64,000 nucleotides of DNA from Propionicimonas sp. (GCA_013791955.1 VMSW01000007.1:1054001-1118000), one strand, 5' to 3'. Counted from the first letter of the stretch, positions 45,283 to 60,330 are shown. Translations and numbers: made by a program. Notes: generated from the letters alone by a model not told the origin.

Positions 45283-46737
45283 CTAGCTCCCCAGAGCGAC
45301 GGCCACCGCTGCGCGTCCGCGGGTCAGGGCTTCGCGGAGACGTAGATCCTGCTTGGAACGCAGTTCGTCGAAGGGAGCTCTGGACCGGCCCTGGCCCACC
45401 GCTTCGAAGGATAAGTCGGAGATCACCTGGGCAGCGATTACCGCGTCTTGCAGGTCGCCCAAAGCTGTGGTCACCTGCGACCAGGCATCCACCTGATTCG
45501 CCACCGCCGAGCCTAGGACCGACTGCAGCGCCTCGGCCCCGTAGCGGGCGGCTTTGGCCGCCTTGCGCAGTTCGTGCCAGCGGGTCAGGTCTGACGGCCT
45601 CGCCTCGGCCCTGACTGCAGCGGCCTTGGCACGGTGGACCGCCTTAGCGAACATATTGGGCAGCACCACCGTGGCCGGCTCGGCGGCCATCCGATCCAGT
45701 GGCAGGTCGGCCAGCAGCTGCTCCAATCCCAGTTGCAGCCTGCGATAGCGGTCGGTGCACATGCTGGTCACGAGAGCATCGTGGGCAGCGACGTGTTGTG
45801 CAGCCAGATGGGAGAGGATTTCCTCGCCCACCTCAGCGGCCACCTCCGCTGGCAGCTCCGCCAGCGTCGCGGTGAGCCGCTGCTTCAGCACCTCGGCATC
45901 TCTGGGGGCGCCCAACTGCTCGGCATGCCAGCGGAGCTCTTCCCGCAACGCCCGCACCGAAGACGGTCGAAACGCCGGGTCGAAGGTCCGCAACGTGCAC
46001 CTGAGCTTCCGGGTCGCCACTCGGCAGCGATGGACGGCGTCGAAGTCGTTTCGCAGCACCTTCAACTCCAGCGCCTGCAAGATGCCGATTTGGATCCCGA
46101 GGTAGTTGCGCACCACCAGGGCGGCGGGCGGATTGACCGCAGCCTCCTCAAGCCGGGCGACCTGTTCGGCCAGCGCCTGGGCCAACTTCGATCGACTCGG
46201 TGAACGCCACACCCCAGCTGCGTGTAACTCAGCCTCGATTGCGTCCAGAAGCCGCCGGTCGCCACCAACGAGCTCCACTTCGGCCTCGGTCCATTCTTGG
46301 GTTTGCCCAGCCACGGTTGCACTCACCCGGTCTTCGCAGACTTCGGCCAGCACCCTTCCGGCTTCGTCGCGTAGCTCGCGCAGGCTGCGATGCGTGCGCA
46401 GTTCCGCCACCGGCAACAGCGGCCGCTCCCCGACGCTGGCGGCTACCAGGTCGCGCAACTCGCGTGGCAACCGTTCCCCACCAGGGGGGAGCTGCACTTC
46501 GATTCGTTCGTCGGGGTTGTCGGTCGGCAGCTTCGCCTGCCAGCCAGCGTCCGGACCACCGCTGCGCCGCCGAATCACTTGCTGGGCAGCGTTCAGGCGG
46601 TAATCCGGGGTGTCGTAGTAGATCGAGATAAGTTCCCGCTGTTCGCAGGCGCCCTCAATCGCGATGGCATCAAGACTCGGAAGGGATTGGCCTTTGGCCA
46701 AGGCGAACTTCCGTTCGGTCTCGATGCCAGTTGCCAT
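45283..46737 (-). CDS. CYTH and CHAD domain protein
   Basis: A 484-residue protein with an N-terminal CYTH (triphosphate tunnel) domain, marked by the ExExK-type motif in IETERKFAL and the acidic and basic strands after it (about residues 1-200), then a CHAD domain (about 215-480), an all-helical unit rich in conserved histidines and basic residues such as VHRCRVATRKLRCTLRTF. CYTH enzymes hydrolyse triphosphates and CHAD domains bind polyphosphate, so a role in polyphosphate or triphosphate metabolism is likely. It converges on ybaK. Confidence 0.92.
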   Translation of the reverse strand: MATGIETERKFALAKGQSLPSLDAIAIEGACEQRELISIYYDTPDYRLNAAQQVIRRRSGGPDAGWQAKLPTDNPDERIEVQLPPGGERLPRELRDLVAASVGERPLLPVAELRTHRSLRELRDEAGRVLAEVCEDRVSATVAGQTQEWTEAEVELVGGDRRLLDAIEAELHAAGVWRSPSRSKLAQALAEQVARLEEAAVNPPAALVVRNYLGIQIGILQALELKVLRNDFDAVHRCRVATRKLRCTLRTFDPAFRPSSVRALREELRWHAEQLGAPRDAEVLKQRLTATLAELPAEVAAEVGEEILSHLAAQHVAAHDALVTSMCTDRYRRLQLGLEQLLADLPLDRMAAEPATVVLPNMFAKAVHRAKAAAVRAEARPSDLTRWHELRKAAKAARYGAEALQSVLGSAVANQVDAWSQVTTALGDLQDAVIAAQVISDLSFEAVGQGRSRAPFDELRSKQDLRLREALTRGRAAVAVALGS

Positions 46738-46744
46738 GGCCCGA

Positions 46745-47374
46745 TCAGACTTCCTCGGTGGTTAGCACGCCCAGCTCATCCACTTCAGCTTTGGTCTGGT
46801 CTTCTTCGGCTCCCTTGCGAGACCCTCGCTTGGGAGCGGGGTCTTCCTCGTCAGGACCAAGGGAGGACGCCAACAGCACCGGCGTCACGGCGGCAAAGCC
46901 CCAGACCGCCAGCGCCGACCAGGATCTCAACTGCAACGAAAGGGGCACCAGATCACCGGCTTTGGCTCGGGCCAACCGAACATCAAAAGGTCCCGGGCCA
47001 ATCAACTCGCCAACTTTCCAGCAGACCAGGCCAGCCAGCAGCCCGGCGCCGACGGCAAGCACCGCCGAAAGCCACCCCATCGAGCGGAACCACTTCCACA
47101 CGACCACCCCCAGCCCAGCGCCGACCAGGGCACCTGTGATGGCATACCAAACATCGGCGGCAACAATCTGGGTGAGTCCGTGCTCGTCGATCACCGCTGA
47201 GCCATCGTCGCGGATTTCGTAGGTGGGTAGATCCACCACCCCGAACCAGAACACCGCAGCGAGCGCACCGACCACCAGCGACAGGCCTGCTAGTAACGCG
47301 ATCCAGGCGACCACCGACGAGGACGGCGGCCGATCCGGGCGTGCTTCTAGCTCCTCAGCGACGGTGGTACTCAC
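46745..47374 (-). CDS. DUF2567-like membrane protein
   Basis: A 209-residue protein with about four membrane helices (near 22-48, 77-95, 103-125 and 155-170), an external loop after the first helix with YEIRDDGSAVIDEHGLTQIV, and a charged cytoplasmic tail. It resembles DUF2567 proteins of actinobacteria. Starts with GTG. It lies between the CYTH-CHAD gene and dnaE, all on the minus strand. Function unknown. Confidence 0.7.
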   Translation of the reverse strand: MSTTVAEELEARPDRPPSSSVVAWIALLAGLSLVVGALAAVFWFGVVDLPTYEIRDDGSAVIDEHGLTQIVAADVWYAITGALVGAGLGVVVWKWFRSMGWLSAVLAVGAGLLAGLVCWKVGELIGPGPFDVRLARAKAGDLVPLSLQLRSWSALAVWGFAAVTPVLLASSLGPDEEDPAPKRGSRKGAEEDQTKAEVDELGVLTTEEV

Positions 47375-47440
47375 CTCGGCAGGATATCGGAGGATGGCCG
47401 AAACCGGACGCCGCCCCTTCGGGGTTCACGAAACAGCCGC

Positions 47441-50400
47441 TCACACGCAAGACGGACCCAGCAAGGCCTTCAGGTCTGCCATCAGTGGCCGCGATGGCGA
47501 TACCCGCAAGCCCTCGTCCAGCTTCCAAATCTTGGCGCCGTTGGTGGCCGAAACCAGCTTCACCCGCACCTCGGTGGCCCCGGGGTGCGCCTTGAGCACC
47601 TGCCGCAGCTGCTCGACCACAGCCGGGGTGCACCGTACCGCCGGCAGCTGAATCAGCAACGGACCGGCGGGACCCTCGGAGATATCGGGGAAGGCGACGT
47701 CCTGGCCGGTCATCTCCAAGCTGTCGTCCTTGGTTCGCACCCGGCCTTTGATCCGCACCACGGTGTCACTTGCCAGGGAGACTGCGACGCTGGAGTAGAC
47801 CTTGGGAAACAGCAACACTTCGATCGCCGATTCCAGATCCTCTACCGTCACGATCGCCCACAAGTCGCCGTTCTTGGTCTGCTTGCGCACCACCTGAGTG
47901 ATCATTCCCGCGATCGTCACCATCCCGTCCCGGGGGCCATCGTCGGCGCGGAGTTCACCAATGCTGAGGTCGCGTTGGGCCATCAGCACGTGTTCGAGAC
48001 CCTGCAACGGGTGGTCACTGACATAGAGCCCGAGCATCTCCCGCTCGAAGGCGAGGCGCACTCGCTTGTCCCATTCCGGAACCTCGGGCACCGGCGTCGC
48101 GGACACCTGCTCGGTGGATCCGAAGTCGCCGAACAGGTCATCCTGGCCGTTGGCCTGGTTCCGTTTCAGGTCGATCACCTCATCGACCCGCCGCTCGAAG
48201 CACTCCATCAACCCCCGCCGGGTGTGCCCCATCGAGTCGAAGGCGCCAGCCTTGATGAGTGATTCGATCACCCGCTTGTTGCAGGCCACCAGGGGAATCT
48301 GGTTCAGGAAGACGTTGAAGTCACCGGCTTTGCCCTGCTCGGTGCGGGCTTCCACGATGCCCTTGACCACGTTCTCGCCAACGTTGCGCACCGCGGCCAG
48401 CCCATAGCGGATGTCCTTCTCGACCGGGGTGAACATGCCTTCGGATTCGTTGACGTCCGGCGGCAGCACCTGGATACCCATTCGACGGCATTCGCCCAGG
48501 TAGAGGGCAGTCTTGTCTTTGTCGCTCTTCACCGACTCCAACAGGGCGGCCATGAACTCAGCCGGATAGTTCGCCTTCAGGTAGGCCGTCCAGTAGGAGA
48601 TCACGCCGTAGGCGGCTGAGTGCGCCTTGTTGAAGGCGTACGCGGCGAAGGGCACCATGATTTCCCACAGCGTCTTGATCGCGGCCTCGGGGTAGCCGCG
48701 TTCGCGCATACCGGAGCTGAATGGCTTGAACTCGGCCTCCAGCACTTCCTTCTTCTTCTTGCCCATCGCTCGGCGCAGCAGGTCGGCCTGGCCGAGGCTG
48801 TAGCCAGCCACCCGCTGAGCGATTTGCTGGATCTGCTCCTGGTAAACGATCAGGCCGTAGGTCGTGTTCAGGATGTCAGCCAACGGCTCGGCGAGGTCGG
48901 GATGGATCGGTTCGACGGCCTGGCGTCCGGTCTTACGCAGGGCGTAGTTGGTGTGGCTGTCGGCACCCATTGGGCCCGGACGGTAGAGCGCGATGGTCGC
49001 CGAGATGTCTTCAAAGTTGTCTGGACGCATCATCTTCAGCAACGAGCGCAGGCCCCCGCCGTCCAACTGGAAGACGCCTAGGGTTTCGCCGGAGGCGAGC
49101 AACTCGTAAGTCGCCTGATCAGTCATCTCGCGGCGCAACGCGTCCAGATCCAGCTCGATGCCTCGGTTGATCTGCACGTTCTTGACCGCGTCGTCGAGAA
49201 TGGTCAGGTTGCGCAGACCAAGGAAATCCATCTTCACCAGGCCAAGCGCCTCACAGCTCGGGTAGTCGAACTGAGTGATGACCTGCCCGTCCTGCTCCCG
49301 CTTCATGATCGGGATGACATCGGTCAGCGGTGCGCTGGACATGATCACGCCCGCAGCATGGACGCCCCACTGCCGCTTCAGTCCTTCGATGCCCCGAGCG
49401 GTGTCGACCACCAGCTTGACCTCGGGGTCGGTGTTGTAGAGCTCGCGGAACTCGGTGCCTTCGCCGTAGCGGGAGTGCTGCGGGTCGAACACGTCTTCCA
49501 GAGCGACGTCTTTGCCCTGTACCGGCGGGGTGTAGACCTTGGTGACCCGCTCCCCCAGTGAGAACGGCATCCCGAGCACCCGGCCAGCGTCTTTGATCGC
49601 CTGTTTGGCCTTGATGGTGCCGTAGGTGACGATCTGACAGACCCGATCATCGCCGTACTTCTCGGTGACGTAGCGGATCACCTCGCCGCGCCGGCGCTCA
49701 TCGAAGTCCACGTCGAAGTCCGGCATTGAGGGACGTTCGGGGTTCAGGAAGCGCTCGAAAATCAGCCCGTGCGGCACCGGGTCTAGATCGGTGATCTTCA
49801 TCGCGTAGGCACACATCGACCCCGCACCCGAGCCGCGGCCCGGACCGACTCGGATGCCGTTTTTCTTGGCCCAGTTGATGAAGTCGGCAACCACTAGGAA
49901 GTACCCGGCGTAGCCCTTGTCGATGATGATCTCGGCCTCATACTCGGCCTGCTTGGTGGCATATTCCGGCACCCCAAGCGGGAAGCGCTCCTTGAGCCCT
50001 TCGGCGACGTCGTGAATGAACCAGGTCGATTCGCTATGCCCGGCCGGGACCGGGAACTGCGGCATGTAGGTGCCAACGCCCTCGTCGAAACTGGTCTGAC
50101 AACGCTCGGCGATCAGCAACGTGTTGTCACAGGCTTCGGGCAGGTTGGAGAAGAGCGACCGCATCTCGGCCGGCGACTTCAAGTAATAGCCGCTGCCGTC
50201 GAACCGGAACCGGTTGGGGGTGTCCTTGTTCGAGCCGGAGGAGACACAAAGCAGCGTGTCATGATCTTCAGCATCGGCGGCTCGCACGTAGTGCAGGTCG
50301 TTGCTGGCTACCAGCGGGAGCCCCAGATCGCGGGAAATGCGCAGCAGGTCATCTTTCACCCGGGTCTCGATCTCCAGGCCGTGATCCATCAGCTCCACGA

Positions 50401-50953
50401 AGAAGTTGTCGGCCCCAAAAATGTCACGGAACTCCGCTGCCGAGGCGAGCGCCTCCTGGTACTGCCCGAGACGAAGGTAGGTCTGCACCTCCCCGGACGG
50501 GCACCCGGTAGTGGCGATCAGACCCTTGCCATAACGGTGCAACAGCTCCCGGTCGGCACGTGGTTTGTAGAAGAACCCCTCCAGCGAGCTGAGCGAGCTC
50601 AACCGAAACAGGTTGTGCATGCCTGCTGGGTTTTCCGCCCAGATGGTCATGTGGGTGTAAGCGCCTTTGGAGGCGACGTCGTCACCAGTGCCGTCACCGA
50701 ATTGGACTCGCTTGCGTTCGCTGCGATGGGTCTTCGGCGTCAGGTACGCCTCCAGCCCAATGATCGGCTTCACCGAGGTGTTCTTGGCGACCTTGTAGAA
50801 CTCGTAGGCGCCAAAGAGGTTGCCGTGGTCGGTGATCGCCAGCGCGTTCATGCCCATGCCCTCGGCGGTGGTGACTAGGTCTTTCAGGCGCGCAGCACCG
50901 TCCAGCATCGAATATTCCGAGTGGCAGTGCAGATGGACGAATTCGGCCGACAC
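47441..50953 (-). CDS. dnaE: DNA polymerase III alpha subunit DnaE
   Basis: DnaE (1,170 residues) is the replicative polymerase. The N-terminal PHP domain begins VHLHCHSEYSMLDGA; the polymerase active site has the aspartates of MPDFDVDFDERRR and GRGSGAGS; the palm/fingers region includes GLVKMDFLGLRNLT and YRPGPMG; and the C-terminus carries helix-hairpin-helix, beta-binding and OB-fold regions (IAGMITQVVRKQTKNGDLWA). Length fits DnaE1. No intein. Starts with GTG; a -10-like TAGAGT lies about 70 bp upstream. Confidence 0.98.
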   Translation of the reverse strand: MSAEFVHLHCHSEYSMLDGAARLKDLVTTAEGMGMNALAITDHGNLFGAYEFYKVAKNTSVKPIIGLEAYLTPKTHRSERKRVQFGDGTGDDVASKGAYTHMTIWAENPAGMHNLFRLSSLSSLEGFFYKPRADRELLHRYGKGLIATTGCPSGEVQTYLRLGQYQEALASAAEFRDIFGADNFFVELMDHGLEIETRVKDDLLRISRDLGLPLVASNDLHYVRAADAEDHDTLLCVSSGSNKDTPNRFRFDGSGYYLKSPAEMRSLFSNLPEACDNTLLIAERCQTSFDEGVGTYMPQFPVPAGHSESTWFIHDVAEGLKERFPLGVPEYATKQAEYEAEIIIDKGYAGYFLVVADFINWAKKNGIRVGPGRGSGAGSMCAYAMKITDLDPVPHGLIFERFLNPERPSMPDFDVDFDERRRGEVIRYVTEKYGDDRVCQIVTYGTIKAKQAIKDAGRVLGMPFSLGERVTKVYTPPVQGKDVALEDVFDPQHSRYGEGTEFRELYNTDPEVKLVVDTARGIEGLKRQWGVHAAGVIMSSAPLTDVIPIMKREQDGQVITQFDYPSCEALGLVKMDFLGLRNLTILDDAVKNVQINRGIELDLDALRREMTDQATYELLASGETLGVFQLDGGGLRSLLKMMRPDNFEDISATIALYRPGPMGADSHTNYALRKTGRQAVEPIHPDLAEPLADILNTTYGLIVYQEQIQQIAQRVAGYSLGQADLLRRAMGKKKKEVLEAEFKPFSSGMRERGYPEAAIKTLWEIMVPFAAYAFNKAHSAAYGVISYWTAYLKANYPAEFMAALLESVKSDKDKTALYLGECRRMGIQVLPPDVNESEGMFTPVEKDIRYGLAAVRNVGENVVKGIVEARTEQGKAGDFNVFLNQIPLVACNKRVIESLIKAGAFDSMGHTRRGLMECFERRVDEVIDLKRNQANGQDDLFGDFGSTEQVSATPVPEVPEWDKRVRLAFEREMLGLYVSDHPLQGLEHVLMAQRDLSIGELRADDGPRDGMVTIAGMITQVVRKQTKNGDLWAIVTVEDLESAIEVLLFPKVYSSVAVSLASDTVVRIKGRVRTKDDSLEMTGQDVAFPDISEGPAGPLLIQLPAVRCTPAVVEQLRQVLKAHPGATEVRVKLVSATNGAKIWKLDEGLRVSPSRPLMADLKALLGPSCV

Positions 50954-51021
50954 GCTGAGCTGAAACCTCCGAGAGACGGATCACGGTTTTGGGACTCGCT
51001 GGGGGAAGTCAGCGGGTATTC

Positions 51022-51027
51022 ACTCTA
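51022..51027 (-). promoter_or_regulatory. Candidate -10 element of dnaE
   Basis: TAGAGT on the minus strand in the gap upstream of dnaE, giving a leader of about 60 nt. No clear -35. Confidence 0.3.
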
Positions 51028-51102
51028 ACTCTGCGCACTGACGATCCGGTGCCTCGACTCACCCTTGAACGCCGCGGCCTGGCAACTGATGCTGAGCCAG
51101 GC

Positions 51103-51675
51103 TCAGGTGGCTGGCCCAGCAGCCAATTCAGCCAGCTTGGTCATCGTCCGCAGGTTGCGGGCGGTGGCCTGAGCTGGCTGCACCGCCGAGGTCAGGCCCA
51201 GCGCGAGCTTGGAGGACGCCTGCCCGTTTGGAAAGGCGGCGAAGATGTCGGCGCCGTCAACCTGCACCTGTTCACCATTGGCCACCAACTGCTCCAGGCG
51301 TTGGGTCGCCTCGGCGCTGACCACCTGATCACAGCAGGCGATTACCGTGCGCGCCGGATCGCCACCGGCGAAGGGATGGGTCGCCACCAACTTGGCCAGC
51401 CGGGCACCTGAGCGGATCACCACCGCGCTGTCCAATCCGAGTTGAACCCGCAGCGCTTCCCGCAGCGCGATCGCTGCTTCGTCGTCGCTCAACGATGCGT
51501 CGAACAGCAGGTTCCCGCTGCGCAGGTGGGTCGCCAAACCCGTCCAACCCAGCGACTCCGCCACCGCCAGCAAAGCTGGCATGGCCAGGGGTTTGGCGGC
51601 GCCGAGGTTCACGCCGCGCAACAGTGCCACCCGCCGCGCCGGTGGTGCCTGGCGCCGAGCTTGAGCTACGGTCAT
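51103..51675 (-). CDS. DUF1697 family protein
   Basis: A 190-residue protein of the DUF1697 family, recognised by VALLRGVNLGAAKPLAMPALLAVAESLG and THLRSGNLLFDAS (usually TYLQSGNVVF) and the C-terminal TARNLRTMTKLAEL helix. The role of the family is unknown. Start ATG 51675 is preceded by AAGGGTGAAG. It is divergent from arginase, with 41 bases between the starts. Confidence 0.85.
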   Translation of the reverse strand: MTVAQARRQAPPARRVALLRGVNLGAAKPLAMPALLAVAESLGWTGLATHLRSGNLLFDASLSDDEAAIALREALRVQLGLDSAVVIRSGARLAKLVATHPFAGGDPARTVIACCDQVVSAEATQRLEQLVANGEQVQVDGADIFAAFPNGQASSKLALGLTSAVQPAQATARNLRTMTKLAELAAGPAT

Positions 51676-51716
51676 GAGTGAATCTTCACCCTTGTCGTTC
51701 AGTAAGGACAGTCGCA

Positions 51717-52646
51717 GTGTTGCAGCAGGTGAGTCTGATCGGCGCCCCCACTGATGTCGGCGCTTCCCGGTTGGGTTGTCGCCTCGGTCCACAAGCCCTT
51801 CGCGTGGCCGGGTTGGGCCCGGCGCTGGCGGCTTTCGGCTGTGACGTCCGCGATGTCGGTGATCTCAGCGGCCCGCAGAACCCGGAACTGCCACCGGTGG
51901 GCGGTTACCGCCATCTCGACGAAGTCACCGCCTGGAATCGCGCGGTCTTCGACGCAACTGCCGCCGAACTCGCTGCCGGACGGCTACCCATCCTGCTTGG
52001 CGGTGACCACAGTCTGGCGATCGGCTCGATCAGTGCCGTGGCCGCTCACTGCCGGGCCACCGGTAAGACCCTCCGGGTGCTCTGGATCGATGCCCATGCC
52101 GACTTCAACACTGCCGAGCTCACCCCTTCGGGCAACATCCACGGCATGCCAGTTGCCTGCCTGGCCGGGCACGGACCGGCTGGGCTCACTGGCCTGAGTG
52201 GCACCACCCCAGCGCTGAGTACCGATGCCGTTCGGCAGGTTGGTTTGCGTAGCGTCGACGTGGGAGAGAAATCGTTCCTGCGCGCCGAGGGCGTTGAGGT
52301 GTTCGACATGCGCTTCATCGACGAGATCGGGATGCGCCGCACCATGGTGCGGGCTTTGGCCGGGGTCGACGCCGACACCCACCTTCATCTGAGCTTGGAT
52401 CTGGATTTCGTCGATCCGCTGGTCGCCCCCGGTGTCGGTACGCCGGTGCGGGGCGGCGCCACTTACCGCGAAGTACAGCTCTGCATGGAGATGATCGCCG
52501 ACACCGGACGACTGGGCTCAATCGACCTGGTTGAGGTCAATCCGGCGCTGGACGAGCACAACGCCACCGCAGAATTGACCGTCGACTTGGCTGAGTCATT
52601 GTTTGGCAAGTCCACCTTGGAAAGGGTGCACCCAGACAGCGAATAG
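51717..52646 (+). CDS. Arginase
   Basis: A 309-residue ureohydrolase, most like arginase (arginine to ornithine and urea). All Mn-binding motifs are present: GGDHS (95-99), DAHADFN (125-131) and SLDLDFVDP (226-234), with the glutamate of DLVEVNPALDEHN. An agmatinase or other ureohydrolase is possible, but the SGNIHGMP segment fits arginase. The start is GTG 51717, eight bases after AAGGA; an overlapping TTG is the alternative. It stands alone, convergent with a membrane-protein gene. Confidence 0.88.
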   Translation: MLQQVSLIGAPTDVGASRLGCRLGPQALRVAGLGPALAAFGCDVRDVGDLSGPQNPELPPVGGYRHLDEVTAWNRAVFDATAAELAAGRLPILLGGDHSLAIGSISAVAAHCRATGKTLRVLWIDAHADFNTAELTPSGNIHGMPVACLAGHGPAGLTGLSGTTPALSTDAVRQVGLRSVDVGEKSFLRAEGVEVFDMRFIDEIGMRRTMVRALAGVDADTHLHLSLDLDFVDPLVAPGVGTPVRGGATYREVQLCMEMIADTGRLGSIDLVEVNPALDEHNATAELTVDLAESLFGKSTLERVHPDSE

Positions 52647-52653
52647 CTGCGTG

Positions 52654-54180
52654 TCAGTTGGCCGGCAGCCACAGGCGGAAGCTGCCGTCGGTGGCGACCA
52701 ACCGCCACTGTGGTGAGGCATCGATCGATGCCGAGATCGCGCGCGAATCTTCGGCCGAAGAGTCCAAGACCACGCAGGTTGCACCTGGAGGAACCAGGCT
52801 CGGCGCGGTCTGCCAGAAATACGCGTAGGCATCCAGAATGTGCGCGCGGCCGTAGAAGTCGGCGCGCCCGTCCATCCACACCAGAACGTCGGGACGCACC
52901 AACACCGAAGCGCCGCCGATGGCACCAGTGCTGAACAGTCGACAGTTGGTCGGCAGCTTGCTCAGCAGCCCTGCCTCGGCGGGTACCGAGTGCTGAGCGA
53001 CCAAATACGCCAATCCTGGCGACAGCACCACAAGCGTTATCGCGGTCACCACTCGCCAGAAGGCCCCGCTGGAATACTCCCGCCAGCGGCTCACCGGGCG
53101 TCCCCGCCAGCGTCGCCGAAGTCCGTCGAGTCCACCGGTGACGACCACAGCCACGGCCGGAGCAAGAATCAGCAGCGCGATCCCCAAGAATCGGATCGCG
53201 AACCATCCGGCGAACGCGGACGGCACCCCGATCAGGGCGGTCGCCAACAGACCGGTCTCTGCGCTGCCCCACTGGCGAGACCGCCATTGGTGTACCAGCC
53301 ACCCTGTAACAACCACGGCCGCCAACGTCGCTGCGAGCACCATCAACCAGAAGGCCTTCGAGATCTCGGTGGAGAACGGGGTCGTCCATTCCAGAATCAG
53401 TCCTGCGCAGACCTCCTGCACCACCCGGCTGCGTTCCAACCCGAGCCAGAGCCCGTACGGCGAGACCAGCACTCCACCAACCCAGCCAAGGGCACCGGCC
53501 AGGCTGTACGCGATCCGCCGCGACCAAGGCAGGTCGGTGAGCAGCCACACCACCGCCCACACGCCGGCCATCGCCGGGCCGAGCAGGAGGAAGGAAAGGT
53601 GCAACCAGTTACCAAGACTCGACAGCGCGCCGGCGGTCAGGGCCAACAGCGTCGACATCAGCCAGATCGGGCCAGAGCTGGTATCGCGACGACTCCACTC
53701 CACTACCACCAGCACCGAGGCCAGCATCACGATCTCGACCACCAGGGTGCCCCGCGGGCTAAGCATGGCCAAGGCGGGTGAGACTGCGGCAAGAATTCCG
53801 GCCAAAGCCGGCAGGCTGCGTGCCCCCAGGCGCAAGGCGAGCAGGTAGGCCATCGCGAAGTAGCCGATCAATACCAGCGAAGTGAAGGCGAAGAAGCCCC
53901 AGAAGCCGCCGCCGGTGTAGGCGAGCCCGAGCAGGCTGTTCCACAGCGGCGAGTTTTGGTACCAGAGTCCCTCGACGCCGCTCCAGCTCCACGTATCGGG
54001 ACGCGCCAATGGCCAGCCCGCCAGGTTCTCCATGCCGGCGCGCGCCTGCCAGTAGGGGTCGCGCTCCTCGAATCTTCCTGCCCTCGCCAGTGCGAACGCG
54101 GCCAGAAATACCGGCACCAGAATCTGGTCGAAGCGTGGCCGTCGGACCGCAGCAACGAGCCGTTGCATTCGCGAAGCCAT
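52654..54180 (-). CDS. Polytopic membrane protein, possible GT-C fold
   Basis: A 508-residue protein with about ten membrane helices and a C-terminal external domain of about 120 residues. After the first helix comes an external loop with FEERDPYWQARAGMENL and PDTWSWSG; acidic residues in this loop are typical of GT-C glycosyltransferases that use lipid-linked sugars, which is why that fold is proposed. The C-terminal domain (CRLFSTGAIGG, VWMDGRADFYG) is similar in placement to those of such enzymes. No specific family is assigned. It converges on arginase with seven bases between. Confidence 0.65.
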   Translation of the reverse strand: MASRMQRLVAAVRRPRFDQILVPVFLAAFALARAGRFEERDPYWQARAGMENLAGWPLARPDTWSWSGVEGLWYQNSPLWNSLLGLAYTGGGFWGFFAFTSLVLIGYFAMAYLLALRLGARSLPALAGILAAVSPALAMLSPRGTLVVEIVMLASVLVVVEWSRRDTSSGPIWLMSTLLALTAGALSSLGNWLHLSFLLLGPAMAGVWAVVWLLTDLPWSRRIAYSLAGALGWVGGVLVSPYGLWLGLERSRVVQEVCAGLILEWTTPFSTEISKAFWLMVLAATLAAVVVTGWLVHQWRSRQWGSAETGLLATALIGVPSAFAGWFAIRFLGIALLILAPAVAVVVTGGLDGLRRRWRGRPVSRWREYSSGAFWRVVTAITLVVLSPGLAYLVAQHSVPAEAGLLSKLPTNCRLFSTGAIGGASVLVRPDVLVWMDGRADFYGRAHILDAYAYFWQTAPSLVPPGATCVVLDSSAEDSRAISASIDASPQWRLVATDGSFRLWLPAN

Positions 54181-54248
54181 CGCCTCCCCTGTCGCTAAAA
54201 CAGCGTCAGCTTAGGGTGCGGACCAAGCAATCGGTCCGCACCACGCGC

Positions 54249-55710
54249 TCAGGCCGTCATCGGGCGGTCTGTCGGGAGGATCGGCTTGGGCAGCCGAGAC
54301 TCACGATTAGCCAGCAAGGCATCCACCCCGTTGGCGCAGGAGCGACCCTCAGCGATCGCCCATACGATCAGGGACTGGCCACGGCCAGCATCTCCACAGG
54401 CGAAGACTCGCTCGGCAGTCGTGGCGAAGTTGTCGTCGCGCACGATGTTGCCCCGAGCGTCCAGTTCAACCCCCAGCTGGTCGAGAACACCGCCACGCTC
54501 CGGCCCGACAAAGCCCATCGCCAGTAGCACCAGCTGCGCCGGAATCGTCCGGGTGGTGTCCGGGATCGTCTCCAACCGGCCATCGACGAACTGCACGTCG
54601 TTGACGACCAGCCCGGTCACATTGCCCGCCTCGTCGCCCACGAACTCGGCGGTCGAGACCGAGTAGACCCGCTCGCCACCTTCCTCGTGCGCTGAGGTGA
54701 CCTTGTAGGTCATCGGGTAGGTGGGCCAGGGCTGAGAATCGGGACGCTCCTGGGGCGGGGTCGGCATGATCTCCAACTGAGTCACCGACCGCGCGCCCTG
54801 CCGCAGCGACGTACCCAGGCAGTCCGCGCCGGTGTCGCCGCCACCAATGATGACCACGTCCTTACCGGTGGCCAGAATCTGATCCTCAACCTCCTGGCCG
54901 ACCGCGACCCGATTGGCCTGCGGCAGGAACTCCATGGCCTGGTGAATCCCACCGAACTGCCGCCCTGGCACCGGCAGATCCCTAGCGACCGTGGAACCGA
55001 CGGCAAGCACGACGGCATCGAAACGCTCCAGCAACTGCTCGCCGGTGATGTCCACCCCGACGTTGACGCTCGTCTTGAAGGCCGTGCCTTCCAGCAGCAT
55101 CTGCTTCAGCCGCCGCTCCAATACCGACTTCTGCATTTTGAACTCAGGAATCCCGTATCGCAGCAGGCCACCGATGGCATCGGCGCGCTCATAGACGACC
55201 ACCGTGTAGCCAGCCCGGGTGAGCTGCTGGGAGACCGCCAGTCCGGCCGGACCCGAACCGATCACGGCCACCGTTTTTCCGGTGTGCCAGGCGGCGGCCT
55301 GGGCGCGCACTCGGCGATCCTCCCAGGCGCGGTCGATGATCGAGACCTCAATGTTCTTGATGGTCACCGGGTCGCGGTGGATCCCCACCACGCAGGCGGT
55401 TTCACAAGGTGCCGGACACAGCCGTCCGGTGAACTCCGGGAAGTTGTTGGTCGCATGCAGCCGGTCAGTGGCACCAACCCAGTCGTCCCGCCACAGCATG
55501 TCGTTCCACTCCGGGATCAGGTTGCCCAGCGGGCAACCTGAATGGCAGAACGGGATGCCGCAATCCATGCATCGTCCAGCCTGCTTGGCGATGATCGGCA
55601 GCAGCGCCAAACCGGGCGCGCCCTGGTAGACCTCTTGCCAGTCCTGCACCCGCTCGTCAACCGGACGGCGATCGGCGACCTGACGGTCGGTGGTGATGAA
55701 TCCTCTGGGA

Positions 55711-55718
<8 letters not shown>
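54249..55718 (-). CDS. gltD: Glutamate synthase small subunit (NADPH)
   Basis: GltD (489 residues) takes electrons from NADPH through FAD to the large subunit. The N-terminal cluster-binding cysteines are in [20 protein letters not shown] and [10 protein letters not shown]; the FAD site is [15 protein letters not shown] and the NADPH site is [12 protein letters not shown]. Starts with GTG inside the last codons of gltB (8-bp overlap), so the subunits are made together. Confidence 0.97.
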
Positions 55719-60243
<4,525 letters not shown>

Positions 60244-60324
60244 AGATATCTCCCATCTGCGCATCGAGGCGCCGGGGGTGCCAAGGAGGTCGACACCGAG
60301 CCGACGCTGCACACTCGACCGGCG

Positions 60325-60330
60325 AGCCTA
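60325..60330 (-). promoter_or_regulatory. Candidate -10 element of gltB-gltD
   Basis: TAGGCT on the minus strand, which would give a leader of about 75 nt. The -35 is unclear, and no known nitrogen-regulator box was recognised. Confidence 0.3.
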
